A stretch of DNA of 64,000 bases. It comes from Cryobacterium mannosilyticum. GTDB lineage: Bacteria; Actinomycetota; Actinomycetes; Actinomycetales; Microbacteriaceae. The notes under the pieces are model-generated. The model was not told where the DNA came from. It saw only the letters and a list, made by a program, of their open reading frames with translations, and did no database searches. The DNA is taken from assembly GCF_004402705.1 (NCBI RefSeq), contig NZ_SOFM01000011.1, positions 1 to 64,000 on the forward strand, given 5' to 3'. The position numbers were made by a program, and so were the translations under genes. Position 1 is the stretch's first letter; every line of letters begins with the position of its first letter. This document shows positions 25,731 to 35,475 of this stretch, in pieces.

Positions 25731-26246
25731 ATGAAGACTCAGACTTACCTGGGTACTGACATTGCGGGGATGATGCAGGCCGCGCGGGCGGAAGCGCGCC
25801 GCATCATGGAGGCGAACAACGGCGACCTGGTCGCCGATCACAAAGCGATCCTGGACCGGCTGGAAGCGGCCGAACTGATCACCGACGAAGAAGTGCAGAC
25901 GCTGCTGGACCTCTACAAGCTCGGGTTCGAGGCCGGGGAAGGGAAAGCCGACCCCCAGCGGGCGTTCTTCGAGTCACGGGACGTCTACGGCAAATTGGCC
26001 GCCGGCGGCAAAGCCAGCCCCGTCGCGCTGGTCGTCGCGTCGGCCGCCGTCGGGTCGTTCGATATCGCAGTGAATCCTGAAGGAACGACGACGGTCACGA
26101 TCGCCAAGGTGAGCTACGGCTCCAGCCTTGCGGGTATCGGTGCCGGCATCGGGTCGCTCCTGGGCGGGCCGGCCGGAGGGGTGCTCGGTGGAGCGATCGG
26201 CGGCCTCTTGGGCGGGATAGTGGACGACAAGAAGGGTAAGAAGTAA
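25731..26246 (+). CDS. Glycine-zipper protein of unknown function
   Basis: This 171-residue protein is not recognised. Residues 1-110 look soluble and helical (MMQAARAEARRIMEANNGD, then a charged segment ending in FFESRDVYGKLAAGGKAS). The region 101-120 is Ala/Val-rich, and the C-terminus is a Gly-x3-Gly run (GIGAGIGSLLGGPAGGVLGG and onward) ending in a Lys-rich tail. Such glycine zippers often insert into or associate with membranes. AGAGGAGG stands six bases before ATG 25731; the ATG three bases earlier is less well spaced. The gene is flanked by yigZ (divergent) and tRNA-Gly (convergent). Confidence 0.72.
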   Translation: MKTQTYLGTDIAGMMQAARAEARRIMEANNGDLVADHKAILDRLEAAELITDEEVQTLLDLYKLGFEAGEGKADPQRAFFESRDVYGKLAAGGKASPVALVVASAAVGSFDIAVNPEGTTTVTIAKVSYGSSLAGIGAGIGSLLGGPAGGVLGGAIGGLLGGIVDDKKGKK

Positions 26247-26261
26247 CCCGGCCGGCCAATC

Positions 26262-26335
26262 TGGAGGGGATGACGGGAATCGAACCCGCGCCATCAGTTT
26301 GGAAAACTGAGGCTCTACCATTGAGCTACATCCCC
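26262..26335 (-). tRNA. tRNA-Gly (anticodon TCC)
   Basis: The minus strand folds into a full cloverleaf: acceptor GGGGATG/CATCCCC, D arm GCTC...GAGC, anticodon stem TCAGT/ACTGA with loop TTTCCAA (anticodon TCC), T arm with GGTTCGAATCC, and an encoded CCA end. It reads GGA/GGG glycine codons. A TAAAGT -10 box lies 27 bp upstream. Confidence 0.96.
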
Positions 26336-26361
26336 AGGCGCGATCTCCCGCGCACTCGATT

Positions 26362-26367
26362 ACTTTA
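26362..26367 (-). promoter_or_regulatory. -10 box of tRNA-Gly
   Basis: TAAAGT on the minus strand, 27 bp ahead of the mature tRNA 5' end. The tRNA region between the two divergent promoters is otherwise free of features. Confidence 0.45.
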
Positions 26368-26425
26368 GTACACGTTCCGGGGTGACGGATGCACGGCGGG
26401 TCGCTTTCGCGTCCTGACCGTGCAG

Positions 26426-26431
26426 TAGACT
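26426..26431 (+). promoter_or_regulatory. -10 box of tRNA-Pro and probably tig
   Basis: TAGACT, about 70 bp before the tRNA-Pro 5' end. No other clear promoter lies before tig, so the tRNA and tig may share this start. The -35 region is not convincing. Confidence 0.45.
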
Positions 26432-26502
26432 TACCGAGGTCATTCCGCTGGTGCGTGAGCTTTGCGCTCCGAAGGATGACTCCAACGGGTTGAGAAAATA
26501 TC

Positions 26503-26576
26503 CGGGGCGTAGCTCAGCTTGGTAGAGCGCTCGGTTTGGGGCCGAGAGGTCGCAGGTTCGAATCCTGTCGCCCCGA
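26503..26576 (+). tRNA. tRNA-Pro (anticodon TGG)
   Basis: Cloverleaf with acceptor CGGGGCG/CGCCCCG, D arm GCTC...GAGC, anticodon stem CTCGG/CCGAG around loop TTTGGGG (anticodon TGG), T arm with GGTTCGAATCC and discriminator A. The CCA end is not encoded. It reads CCA and CCG-type proline codons. It ends 43 bp before the tig start. Confidence 0.96.
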
Positions 26577-26619
26577 CAGTCACCCCCCAGAACATCGTTC
26601 GAACACAGGAGATACCCAC

Positions 26620-28002
26620 GTGAAGTCCACGGTCGAAAAGCTGAGTCCCACGCGCGCCAAGGTCACCATTGCGGTGACCCCCGAGGAGCTGAAGCCCAGC
26701 ATCACCCACGCCTACGGGCACATTGCCGAGGACATCAACATCCCCGGTTTCCGCAAGGGCAAGGTTCCGCCGCCCATCATCGACCAGCGCGTCGGAAAGT
26801 CCGCCGTGCTCGAGCACGCGGTCAACGAGAGCCTCGACGGTTTCTACCGGAAGGCCGTTGAAGAGCACAAGCTGCGCCCCCTCGGCCGCCCGGAAGCCGA
26901 CATCGTCGAATGGCCCAGCGACAAGGACTTCTCCGGAGACCTGCTCCTCGCCATCGAGGTCGACGTGCGCCCCGAGATCGACCTTCCCGCCTACGAGGGC
27001 CTGAAGCTCACCGTTGACGCCGTCGAGGTGTCCGATGAAGACGTCGCCGAGGAGCTCGACCAGCTGCGCAGCCGTTTCGGCACGCTCGTCACCGTCGACC
27101 GCCCCGCCACCACCGGCGACTTCGCCCAGATCGACCTGGTCGCCAGCATCAACGAGCTCGAGGTCGACAACGCGACCGGGATCTCCTACGAGGTCGGCTC
27201 CGGCGACTTGATCGACGGCATCGACGAGGCGCTCGACTCCCTCAGCGCCGGCGAGACCACCACCTTCAACTCGAAGCTGATGGGTGGCGACCACGAGGGC
27301 GAGACCGCTGAGATCACCGTCAAGGTCATCGCCGTCAAGGAGCGCGAGCTTCCCACCGCCGACGACGACTTCGCGCAGATCGCCAGCGAGTTCGACACCA
27401 TGGCCGAGCTCACCGAGAGCCTCAAGGCGCAGGTCCTGCGTTCGAAGGCCTTCGGTCAGGGCAGCCAGGCCCGGGAGAAGCTCGTCGAGCAGCTCCTCGC
27501 CTCGGTCGAGGTTCCGATCCCGACGTCGATCATCGAAGACGAGGTGCGTCGCCACCTCGAGGGCGAGAACCGCCTCGAGGACGACGAGCACCGCGCCGAG
27601 GTGACCGAGTCCAGCGAGAAGACCTTCCGCCAGCAGATCCTGCTCGACACGATCGCCGAGGCCGAGAAGGTCCAGGTCAGCCAGGACGAGCTCACCCAGT
27701 ACCTGATCCAGGGTGCCAGCCAGTACGGCATGGACCCGAGCGAATTCGTGCAGGCGCTGAGCGGCAACGGTCAGATCCCGTCGATGGTCGCCGAGGTCGC
27801 CCGTAACAAGGCCCTCGCGATCGCGCTGGGCAAGGCTGAGGTCGTGGACTCCAACGGGGCGCCGGTCGACCTGTCCGAGTTCGCCGCCGTCGCCGCGAAC
27901 GACGAGGCCGCCGACGAGGAAGAAACCGAGGATGCCGTCGAGGCACCCGAGGCCGACGCCGCCCCGGCCAAACCGAAGAAGAAGGCCGCAGCAAAGAAGT
28001 AG
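26620..28002 (+). CDS. tig: Trigger factor (ribosome-associated chaperone, peptidyl-prolyl isomerase)
   Basis: The 460-residue protein has the ribosome-binding N-domain with signature GFRKGKVP (residues about 43-50), a central FKBP-like isomerase domain (around 150-240, starting at the TTGDFAQIDL segment) and the long helical C-terminal chaperone arms. An acidic stretch (DEAADEEETED) and a Lys/Ala-rich tail extend the usual length by about 40 residues. It binds nascent chains at the ribosome exit. The GTG start is preceded by ACAGGAGAT. It sits directly behind tRNA-Pro and ahead of clpP1 with a strong terminator between. Confidence 0.96.
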   Translation: MKSTVEKLSPTRAKVTIAVTPEELKPSITHAYGHIAEDINIPGFRKGKVPPPIIDQRVGKSAVLEHAVNESLDGFYRKAVEEHKLRPLGRPEADIVEWPSDKDFSGDLLLAIEVDVRPEIDLPAYEGLKLTVDAVEVSDEDVAEELDQLRSRFGTLVTVDRPATTGDFAQIDLVASINELEVDNATGISYEVGSGDLIDGIDEALDSLSAGETTTFNSKLMGGDHEGETAEITVKVIAVKERELPTADDDFAQIASEFDTMAELTESLKAQVLRSKAFGQGSQAREKLVEQLLASVEVPIPTSIIEDEVRRHLEGENRLEDDEHRAEVTESSEKTFRQQILLDTIAEAEKVQVSQDELTQYLIQGASQYGMDPSEFVQALSGNGQIPSMVAEVARNKALAIALGKAEVVDSNGAPVDLSEFAAVAANDEAADEEETEDAVEAPEADAAPAKPKKKAAAKK

Positions 28003-28013
28003 CACGCCACGAG

Positions 28014-28051
28014 AACGGGGCCGGATGTCACAGACATCCGGCCCCGTTTTT
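28014..28051 (+). terminator. Intrinsic terminator of tig
   Basis: A perfect 15-bp stem (AACGGGGCCGGATGT with its complement at 28034-28048), a five-base loop and a TTTTT run. Each arm carries the GGATG core discussed in the findings. Confidence 0.9.
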
Positions 28052-28116
28052 GCGTGTCGCCCCGTCCTTCGTCACTTCAGCGTCCCGGGGGAGCGTCGCG
28101 GGGGCGGCGCGCAATC

Positions 28117-28130
28117 TGCCGAGGGCGAAC
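28117..28130 (-). promoter_or_regulatory. Candidate ClgR operator upstream of clpP1
   Basis: TGC-CGAGG-GCGAAC on the plus strand is the complement of GTTCGC-N5-GCA, one base from the GTTCGC-N5-GCG motif described for the Clp activator ClgR in Streptomyces. It lies about 45 bp before the expected transcript start, a usual position for an activator. Confidence 0.4.
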
Positions 28131-28155
28131 ACGGCCGTTCTCGCGCGTCCGACCC

Positions 28156-28161
28156 TATAGA
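28156..28161 (+). promoter_or_regulatory. -10 box of clpP1-clpP2
   Basis: TATAGA, about 35 bp before the clpP1 ATG. The -35 is poor, consistent with an activator-dependent promoter. Confidence 0.5.
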
Positions 28162-28196
28162 TTCATTCTGAAGCGACAAGCGAAACGGAGCGCGAC

Positions 28197-28796
28197 ATGG
28201 CCGATATGGCACCTACACCCGGCGTTTTTGACCGACTGCTGAAAGACCGCATCATCTGGCTCGGTTCAGAGGTTCGGGACGAGAACGCCAACGAGATCTG
28301 TGCCAAGATCCTGCTGCTGGCCGCAGAGGACTCTGAGCGGGACATCTTCCTCTACATCAACTCGCCCGGCGGCTCGATCACGGCGGGCATGGCCATCTAC
28401 GACACGATGAAGTTCGTTCCGAACGACATCGTCACCGTCGGCATCGGCCTGGCCGCGTCGATGGGCCAGTTCCTGTTGTCCTCCGGCACCAAGGGCAAGC
28501 GCTACATCACCCCGAACGCACGCGTTCTGCTGCACCAGCCGTCCGGCGGATTCGGTGGCACCGCCGCCGACATCCAGACCCAGGCCAAGGTGATCCTGGA
28601 CATGAAGAAGCGGATGGCCGAACTCACCGCAGAGCAGACCGGCAAGTCGGTCGAGCAGGTCCTCATCGACAACGACCGCGACAACTGGTTCACCGCCCAA
28701 GAGGCCGTGGCATACGGCTTCGTCGACCACCTGCGCGAATTCGCGTCGGATGTGGTCGGCGGCGGCGGCACCGACGACTCAGTGAACAAGAAGTAG
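28197..28796 (+). CDS. clpP1: ATP-dependent Clp protease proteolytic subunit 1
   Basis: The 199-residue serine protease subunit shows the catalytic serine in GLAASMGQF, histidine in LLHQPSGG and the DRDNWFTAQEA region with the catalytic aspartate. The INSPGGSITAGMAIYDTM block is diagnostic. In actinobacteria ClpP1 and ClpP2 form a mixed tetradecamer that degrades unfolded proteins and SsrA-tagged peptides together with ClpX or ClpC1. It begins after an ACGGAG ribosome site; clpP2 starts 16 bp after its stop. A candidate ClgR site and a TATAGA -10 box lie upstream. Confidence 0.96.
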   Translation: MADMAPTPGVFDRLLKDRIIWLGSEVRDENANEICAKILLLAAEDSERDIFLYINSPGGSITAGMAIYDTMKFVPNDIVTVGIGLAASMGQFLLSSGTKGKRYITPNARVLLHQPSGGFGGTAADIQTQAKVILDMKKRMAELTAEQTGKSVEQVLIDNDRDNWFTAQEAVAYGFVDHLREFASDVVGGGGTDDSVNKK

Positions 28797-28812
28797 GACG
28801 GGCAGAAACGAC

Positions 28813-29484
28813 ATGGAATTCACGAATTTTGGTCACCAGGCCGGGGGCCGCGCCCCGCAGTCGCCCGAGGCCCGCTACATCCTCCCCACCTTTGAAGAGC
28901 GCACCGCCTACGGGTACAAGCGTCAGGACCCCTACGCGAAGCTGTTCGAGGACCGCATCATCTTCCTCGGCGTGCAGGTCGACGACGCGTCCGCCGATGA
29001 CGTCATGGCCCAGCTCCTCGTGCTGGAGAGCCAGGACCCCGACCGCGACATCGTGATGTACATCAACTCACCGGGTGGTTCCTTCACCGCGATGACGGCG
29101 ATCTACGACACGATGCAGTACATCCGACCGCACATCCAGACGGTGTGCCTCGGCCAGGCGGCCTCCGCCGCCGCCGTGCTGCTCGCCGGCGGAACGCCCG
29201 GAAAGCGCCTCGCGCTTCCGAACGCGCGCATCCTCATCCACCAGCCTTCGGCCGGCGGTCAGGGTGGCGGGCAGGCGTCCGACATCGAAATCCAGGCCGC
29301 CGAGATCCAGCGGATGCGTGAGTGGCTGGAATTCACCATCTCCCACCACTCCAACCGCACGGCGGAGCAGGTCCACAAGGACATCGACCGCGACAAGATC
29401 CTCGGCGCCCCCGAGGCCCTCGAATACGGCCTGATCGACCAGATCCTGACCAGCCGCAAGAACGTTCCCACGCTCGTCAAGTAG
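28813..29484 (+). CDS. clpP2: ATP-dependent Clp protease proteolytic subunit 2
   Basis: The 223-residue subunit has the catalytic serine in LGQAASAAAV, histidine in LIHQPSAGGQGG and aspartate in the IDRDKILGAPEA region. A longer N-terminus than ClpP1 (about 30 residues before FEDRIIFLG) fits ClpP2, which carries a processed propeptide. It is the partner subunit of ClpP1 in the same operon. A very strong hairpin terminator follows 22 bp after the stop and separates it from clpX. Confidence 0.96.
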   Translation: MEFTNFGHQAGGRAPQSPEARYILPTFEERTAYGYKRQDPYAKLFEDRIIFLGVQVDDASADDVMAQLLVLESQDPDRDIVMYINSPGGSFTAMTAIYDTMQYIRPHIQTVCLGQAASAAAVLLAGGTPGKRLALPNARILIHQPSAGGQGGGQASDIEIQAAEIQRMREWLEFTISHHSNRTAEQVHKDIDRDKILGAPEALEYGLIDQILTSRKNVPTLVK

Positions 29485-29505
29485 CGCTTCGCAACAATCG
29501 CACGT

Positions 29506-29556
29506 CGAAAACGGCGGATGCCCGGCTGGCTGACAGCCGGGCATCCGCCGTTTTCG
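29506..29556 (+). terminator. Strong terminator between clpP2 and clpX
   Basis: A 22-bp perfect inverted repeat (29506-29527 and 29535-29556) with a seven-base loop. The stem starts with CGAAAAC and ends with GTTTTCG, so it offers T-runs on both strands. The stem contains GCGGATGCC and its complement. Confidence 0.9.
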
Positions 29557-29643
29557 GGGCCTCACGGCCGTTTCTCGCCCAGCCGCCGTTATCGCATTTC
29601 CACCGGTCCGCACGGCTTGCACACCACAGTCACAGGCACAGGC

Positions 29644-29649
29644 TAGGCT
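29644..29649 (+). promoter_or_regulatory. -10 box of clpX
   Basis: TAGGCT, 42 bp before the clpX ATG, which gives clpX a promoter of its own after the clpP2 terminator. Confidence 0.5.
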
Positions 29650-29691
29650 CAGTTCAGCGTTACCAGCAATACCGATGGAGGAGGCTGACGG

Positions 29692-30972
<1,281 letters not shown>

Positions 30973-31015
30973 GCCGACGGACCTCGTGGCCCAGCGCTGG
31001 GCTCGCGCAGGGCGC

Positions 31016-31084
31016 AAACTGTTGCCGCAACGGACAACTGTGGCCGGTGTGCGGACAACTGCTGTCCGCACTGGCAACAGTTGC
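31016..31084. repeat. Palindromic intergenic element, copy B
   Basis: Outer stem AACTGTTGCC (31017-31026) with GGCAACAGTT (31073-31082), inner CGGACA (31031-31036) with TGTCCG (31063-31068), central GCCGGTGTG. Same architecture and partly the same sequence as copy A at 12247-12312. It lies between the convergent ends of clpX and the M3 peptidase gene. Confidence 0.7.
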
Positions 31085-31099
31085 CGGAGCGCGGGGCGG

Positions 31100-33133
31100 C
31101 TAGGTCAGGCCGCGCCGGTCGAGCAAGGGCTGGATGCGGGCGTCCCGGCCGCGGAAGTCCCGGTAGGCCGCCAACTGGTCGGCGCTCCCGCCCACGGCGA
31201 GCACGTGCTGGCGGAACCGTTCGCCGTTCTCCCTGCTGAGGCCTCCGTTCTCGGTGAACCAGTCCACCGTGTCAGCGTCGAGCACCTCGCTCCAGATGTA
31301 GGAGTAGTAGCCGGCGTCGTAACCGCCGGCGAAGGTGTGCGCGAAGTAGGTGCTCGCGTAGCGGGTGGGCACCGCCTCGTTCGCCAGGCCGGCGGCGGCG
31401 AGGGCGGATGCCTCGAACTCCGCGACATCCGTCACCACGGTGTCGGCGTCGATCAGGTGCCAGGCCTGGTCGAGCAGGGCCGCGGCCAGGTACTCGCTGG
31501 TGAGGAAGCCCTCATTGAATGTCGCGGAGGCACGGATGCGGTCGACCAGCTCGTGCGGCATGCTCTCGCCGGTCACGGTGTGCTTCGCGAAATTCGCCAG
31601 CACCTCCGGCCAGAGCAGCCACATCTCGTTGACCTGGCTGGGAAACTCGACGAAGTCCCGGTAGACGCTGGTGCCGGCGAACTTCGGATAGGTGACCCGG
31701 GCGAAAAGACCGTGCAGGGCATGACCGAACTCATGGAACAGGGTCGTCGCTTCGTCGTAGCTGAGCAGGGTCAGCTCACCGGGCGCGGGTTTGGGCACGT
31801 TGAGGTTGTTGCAGACCACCGCGGGGGTGCCCAGCAGCTCGGACTGGGAGACGAGGGGGTTCATCCAGGCGCCGCCGCGCTTGGAATCCCGGGTGTACAG
31901 GTCGAGGATGTACAGCCCGACGGGGGAGCCGTCGGCCTCGGCGACCTCGAAGAGGCGAGCCTCCGGGTGCCAGGCGACCAGGTCCTCCCGCTCGGTGAAC
32001 GTCACCCCGTACAGGCTGGTCGCGGCGAAGAACACGCCGTCGTGCAGCACGCGTTCGACGTCGAAGTAGGGCCGCAGGGCCTGGCTGTCCACGTCGAACC
32101 GGGCCCGGCGCACCTTCTCGGTGTAGAACGCCCAATCCCAGGCGGCCAGGGTGAAACCGCCGCCCTCACTGTCGATGACCGCCTGCAGGTCGGCCTGCTC
32201 GGCCAGCGCGTTCCGGGCAGCGGCCGGCGCAAGCCGTCCGAGCAGGTCGGCGACCGCGTCCGGCGTCTTCGCAGTCTCGTCCGCGGTGACCGCGGATGCG
32301 TGGTTGGCGAACCCGAGCAGCCGGGCCCGGGCGGCGCGCAGGGCGGTGATCTCGAGCACCAGGGCCCGGTTGTCGTGAACCCCGCCACGGATGCCGCGGG
32401 CACGGGAGGCGGCCAGCAGCCGCTCCCGGACGCCCCGGTTGGTGAGTTGCGCCAGGTAGGGATGGCTGGTGGGAAGCACGAGGGTGATCACGTAGCGTCC
32501 GGCCAGCCCGCGGGAGTCGGCCGCCAGGGCCGCCGCCGAGATCTCCCCGGCCGAGAGCCCGTCGAGCTCGGCGACATCGTCGAGCACGAGGGCCAGGTCG
32601 TTGGTGTCGGCCAGCAGGTTCTTCTCGAACCGGGTGCCGGCGACACCGAGCCGCGCGTTCAGGTCGCGCAGGATGGCCTTGTCCTCGTCCGACAGGCCGG
32701 CCCCGGCGAGCGTGAACTCGGTGAAGTACCGTTCGACCAGATACCGCGACTCCGGGTCCAGGCCCAGCGCATCCCGTTGCTCATGCACGGCGGCGATGCG
32801 GGCGAAGAGCGCGGGGCCGAGCCGGATGGCGTCGGCGTGCGCGGCGAGCAGCGGCGCCAGCTCCTCCTCGAGCGCGTTGGTGAAGTCGCTCGAGTGCGAC
32901 GAGCTCAGGTTGAAGAAGACCTCCGCCACCCGGCTGAACGCCTGGCCGCTGCGTTCGAGGGGCAGCAGGGTGTTCTCAAAGGTCGGCGGTTCCGGATTCG
33001 CTCCGATGGCCGCCACCTCGGCTCGCTGCTCCGCCATGCCCTCGAGGAAGGCGGGGCGGTAATGCTCCTCGGTGATCTCCGCGAACGGGGGAAGCCGGAA
33101 CGGGAGCGTGCTCGGGCGCGAGAAGGGATTCAT
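31100..33133 (-). CDS. dcp: M3 family zinc metallopeptidase (peptidyl-dipeptidase Dcp-like)
   Basis: The 677-residue protein carries the M3 zinc site FHEFGHALHGLF (HExxH) with the downstream glutamate in FVEFPSQVNE, and the C-terminal substrate region with GGYDAGYYSYIWSEVLDADT. Dcp-type enzymes cleave dipeptides from the C-terminus of oligopeptides in the cytoplasm. The start at 33133 (MNPFSRPS) matches the family N-terminus; the frame is open another 210 bp upstream but that sequence crosses the divergent gene's promoter. A TAGGTT -10 box at 33151-33156 gives a short leader. No signal peptide. Confidence 0.92.
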   Translation of the reverse strand: MNPFSRPSTLPFRLPPFAEITEEHYRPAFLEGMAEQRAEVAAIGANPEPPTFENTLLPLERSGQAFSRVAEVFFNLSSSHSSDFTNALEEELAPLLAAHADAIRLGPALFARIAAVHEQRDALGLDPESRYLVERYFTEFTLAGAGLSDEDKAILRDLNARLGVAGTRFEKNLLADTNDLALVLDDVAELDGLSAGEISAAALAADSRGLAGRYVITLVLPTSHPYLAQLTNRGVRERLLAASRARGIRGGVHDNRALVLEITALRAARARLLGFANHASAVTADETAKTPDAVADLLGRLAPAAARNALAEQADLQAVIDSEGGGFTLAAWDWAFYTEKVRRARFDVDSQALRPYFDVERVLHDGVFFAATSLYGVTFTEREDLVAWHPEARLFEVAEADGSPVGLYILDLYTRDSKRGGAWMNPLVSQSELLGTPAVVCNNLNVPKPAPGELTLLSYDEATTLFHEFGHALHGLFARVTYPKFAGTSVYRDFVEFPSQVNEMWLLWPEVLANFAKHTVTGESMPHELVDRIRASATFNEGFLTSEYLAAALLDQAWHLIDADTVVTDVAEFEASALAAAGLANEAVPTRYASTYFAHTFAGGYDAGYYSYIWSEVLDADTVDWFTENGGLSRENGERFRQHVLAVGGSADQLAAYRDFRGRDARIQPLLDRRGLT

Positions 33134-33150
33134 CGATTCACCATGAAACA

Positions 33151-33156
33151 AACCTA
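33151..33156 (-). promoter_or_regulatory. -10 box of the M3 peptidase gene
   Basis: TAGGTT on the minus strand, 17 bp before the ATG at 33133. It shares a 66-bp intergenic region with the divergent methyltransferase promoter. Confidence 0.45.
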
Positions 33157-33187
33157 GTTCGACCGACACCGGTTCCGCTTCCGTGCG

Positions 33188-33193
33188 TAGGCT
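33188..33193 (+). promoter_or_regulatory. -10 box of the methyltransferase gene (leaderless)
   Basis: TAGGCT, six bases (CAGGGC), then ATG at 33200. Confidence 0.6.
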
Positions 33194-33199
33194 CAGGGC

Positions 33200-34042
33200 A
33201 TGACCGACCAGCGCGACCAGCCCGAACGCCCCGAGACCGCACCGCGCGACCACTACACGCACGGTCACCACGAAAGCGTGCTCCGCTCGCACACCTGGCG
33301 CACCGTGGCGAACTCGGCGGCCTACCTCATCCCGCACCTCCACCCCGGATCAACCCTCCTCGACGTGGGCTGCGGGCCCGGCACCATCACGGTCGACCTG
33401 GCCCGGCGCCTCTCACCCGGCCAGGTCACCGGCATCGACGCCGCGGAGGAGATCATCCACCGCGCGGCCGGGCTCGCCTTCGACGAGGGGGTGCGCAACG
33501 TGGTCTTCCAGGTCGGCGACGTCTACGCCCTCGACTTCCCGGACGAGTCCTTCGATATCGTGCACGCCCACCAGGTGCTGCAACATGTCGCCAACCCGGT
33601 GGCGGCGATGAAGGAGATCCGGCGGGTGCTCAGACCCGGCGGGGTGTTCGCGGCGCGGGACGTCGACTACGGCGGGGTGATGATGCATCCCAAGCTGCCC
33701 GGCCTGTTGCTGTGGATGACTGCCTACCGTGACGTGCACTATTGGAACGGCGGCGACCCCGACGCGGGGCGGGCGCTGAAGGCCTGGGCCCGGCAGGCCG
33801 GATTCACCAGTGTCGCCAGCAGCGCGTCGATCTGGTGCTTCGCCTCGGACGCCGAACGCGAGTGGTGGGGAGAGTCGTGGGCCGTGCGCGCCACCGAATC
33901 CGCATTCGCGGCGCACGCGATCGAGGTCGGCGCGGCCGACCTCGCCGACCTGCGACAGATCGCGGCGGCCTGGCGGCAGTGGGCGGCCGACCCCGACGGC
34001 TGGTTCGGGATGCCGCACGGCGAGATCCTCGCCCGGAAGTAA
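33200..34042 (+). CDS. Class I SAM-dependent methyltransferase
   Basis: The 280-residue protein contains the SAM-binding motif I LLDVGCGPGTITVDLA (around residues 51-66), an acidic motif II GIDAAEE, motif III-like QVGDVYALDF with the DIVHAHQVLQH segment, and RVLRPGGVFAARD. This is the UbiE/Methyltransf_11-type layout; targets may be small metabolites. It starts from a leaderless promoter and is followed after eight bases by the acyl-CoA ligase gene, so the three genes to 36.7 kb form one probable operon. No membrane or signal segment. The acceptor substrate cannot be inferred. Confidence 0.9.
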   Translation: MTDQRDQPERPETAPRDHYTHGHHESVLRSHTWRTVANSAAYLIPHLHPGSTLLDVGCGPGTITVDLARRLSPGQVTGIDAAEEIIHRAAGLAFDEGVRNVVFQVGDVYALDFPDESFDIVHAHQVLQHVANPVAAMKEIRRVLRPGGVFAARDVDYGGVMMHPKLPGLLLWMTAYRDVHYWNGGDPDAGRALKAWARQAGFTSVASSASIWCFASDAEREWWGESWAVRATESAFAAHAIEVGAADLADLRQIAAAWRQWAADPDGWFGMPHGEILARK

Positions 34043-34050
34043 CATCAAGG

Positions 34051-35475
34051 GTGCCCTTCCTGGATCAGCTGAACCACTGGGCCCGGCACCAGCCGGGCGC
34101 GACGGCCGTCGAGGTCGGCGCCGACCGGCTCAGCTTCGCCGGACTCGCGGCCCGGGCGACCGGCGCGCTGCCCGAGGAGACCGACCGGGCGTTCATCACC
34201 GCCATCAGCCTGCCCAACGGCATCGACTTCGCCGTCGCCCTCACCGCCGGGATCGCCGGCGACGGCGCCGTCGCCGTGCTCGACCCGGGCTGGCCGGTCG
34301 CCCAGCGGGAGACCGTCACAGAACGGCTGGCCGCCGAGGGCGCTCGGTGGCAGCCGCGGTCCCGGCCCGGTTCCGTCCCGGCCCTGGCCGACGGGCGCCC
34401 CGGCTCGGTCTTCCTCTACGGATTCACCTCCGGAACCACCTCCCTGCCCAAGGCGTTCACCCGCACCCGCGAATCCTGGCGACGCTCCTTCGAAGCCGGC
34501 ACCGACTACTTCGGGCTGACCCGGCACGACCGCACGCTCGCGCCGGGACCGTTGTCGTCCAGTCTCACCCTGTATGCCCTGGCCGAGTCCCTGCACGCCG
34601 GCGCCACGTTCGTCACCCTGCCGGAATTCGACCTGGCCGCCGCCCTCGCCTGCGTCGCCGACCGGGAGATCACCCGGCTCGTGCTGGTGCCCACCGTGCT
34701 GCGCCTGCTCGCCGAACGCGGCCTGGCCGGCGGGGTGGACGGCCGGGGGCTGACCAGCATCATCAGCGCCGGCGCCCGGCTGGATCCGGCCACCCTGGCC
34801 GCCGCACGACGGTTCGCGTCCAACGCGACCATCCACGAGTACTACGGGGCTGCCGAGCTCAGTTTCATCGCCGCATCGACGGTGCGCCCGGGGGAGGCGC
34901 CCGGAACGGACGTCACGGCCGTCGGCCGCGCGTTCCCCGGAGTCTCCCTGAGCATCAGGGACGAGACCGGGCGGGAACTGCCCCGGAACGAAACCGGCAC
35001 GATCTTCGTGCGCAGCGACCTGGTCGGCAACGGCTATGCCTGGGGCGACGACGGCGAGGCCTTCCGCCGCGACGGCGACTGGTGCACGGTCGGCGACCTC
35101 GGCTTCCTCGACCGGGACGACGTGCTGCACTTCCGGAACCGTCGGGCGGACATGATCGTCACCTCCGGCCAGAACGTCTACCCGCAGGAGGTGGAGGCGG
35201 CCCTGCAGGGCCTGTCCGGCGTCACATCCGTCGTCGCGGTCGGGGTGCCGGATGCCCGCCGGGGCTCCCGGCTCGTCGTGGCGGTCCTCGGCGGTCCCGA
35301 GGTCGACGCGGCCGTACTGCGCCGGGCCGTCGCCGCCTCGCTCGCCGAAGCGAAACGGCCACGGTCCTACTACCGGCTCAAGGCGATGCCCCTCACCCCC
35401 AGCGGCAAACTCAACCGCAGCATCCTTGCCCGCTGGATCACCGAGGGAGACCCGCGTGTCACCGCACTGGACTGA
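34051..35475 (+). CDS. AMP-binding enzyme (acyl-CoA synthetase-like)
   Basis: The 474-residue protein has the adenylate-forming core: P-loop-like YGFTSGTTSLPKAF, the YYGAAELSFIA motif, the GDLGFLDRDDVL hinge region with Asp, and the C-terminal RRADMIVTSGQNVYPQEVE and PLTPSGKLNRSIL, which contains the catalytic lysine. It activates a carboxylic acid as acyl-AMP and probably transfers it to CoA. At 474 residues it is shorter than most long-chain ligases, with a compact N-terminal domain. Its end overlaps the thiolase start by 20 bp. The pairing with a thiolase suggests acyl-chain metabolism; the acid is unknown. Confidence 0.88.
   Translation: MPFLDQLNHWARHQPGATAVEVGADRLSFAGLAARATGALPEETDRAFITAISLPNGIDFAVALTAGIAGDGAVAVLDPGWPVAQRETVTERLAAEGARWQPRSRPGSVPALADGRPGSVFLYGFTSGTTSLPKAFTRTRESWRRSFEAGTDYFGLTRHDRTLAPGPLSSSLTLYALAESLHAGATFVTLPEFDLAAALACVADREITRLVLVPTVLRLLAERGLAGGVDGRGLTSIISAGARLDPATLAAARRFASNATIHEYYGAAELSFIAASTVRPGEAPGTDVTAVGRAFPGVSLSIRDETGRELPRNETGTIFVRSDLVGNGYAWGDDGEAFRRDGDWCTVGDLGFLDRDDVLHFRNRRADMIVTSGQNVYPQEVEAALQGLSGVTSVVAVGVPDARRGSRLVVAVLGGPEVDAAVLRRAVAASLAEAKRPRSYYRLKAMPLTPSGKLNRSILARWITEGDPRVTALD

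Noticed and set aside
26440..28005. A minus-strand frame antisense to tig that also reads through tRNA-Pro
   Set aside because: Trigger factor is unmistakable on the plus strand, and a gene running through a tRNA is not credible.
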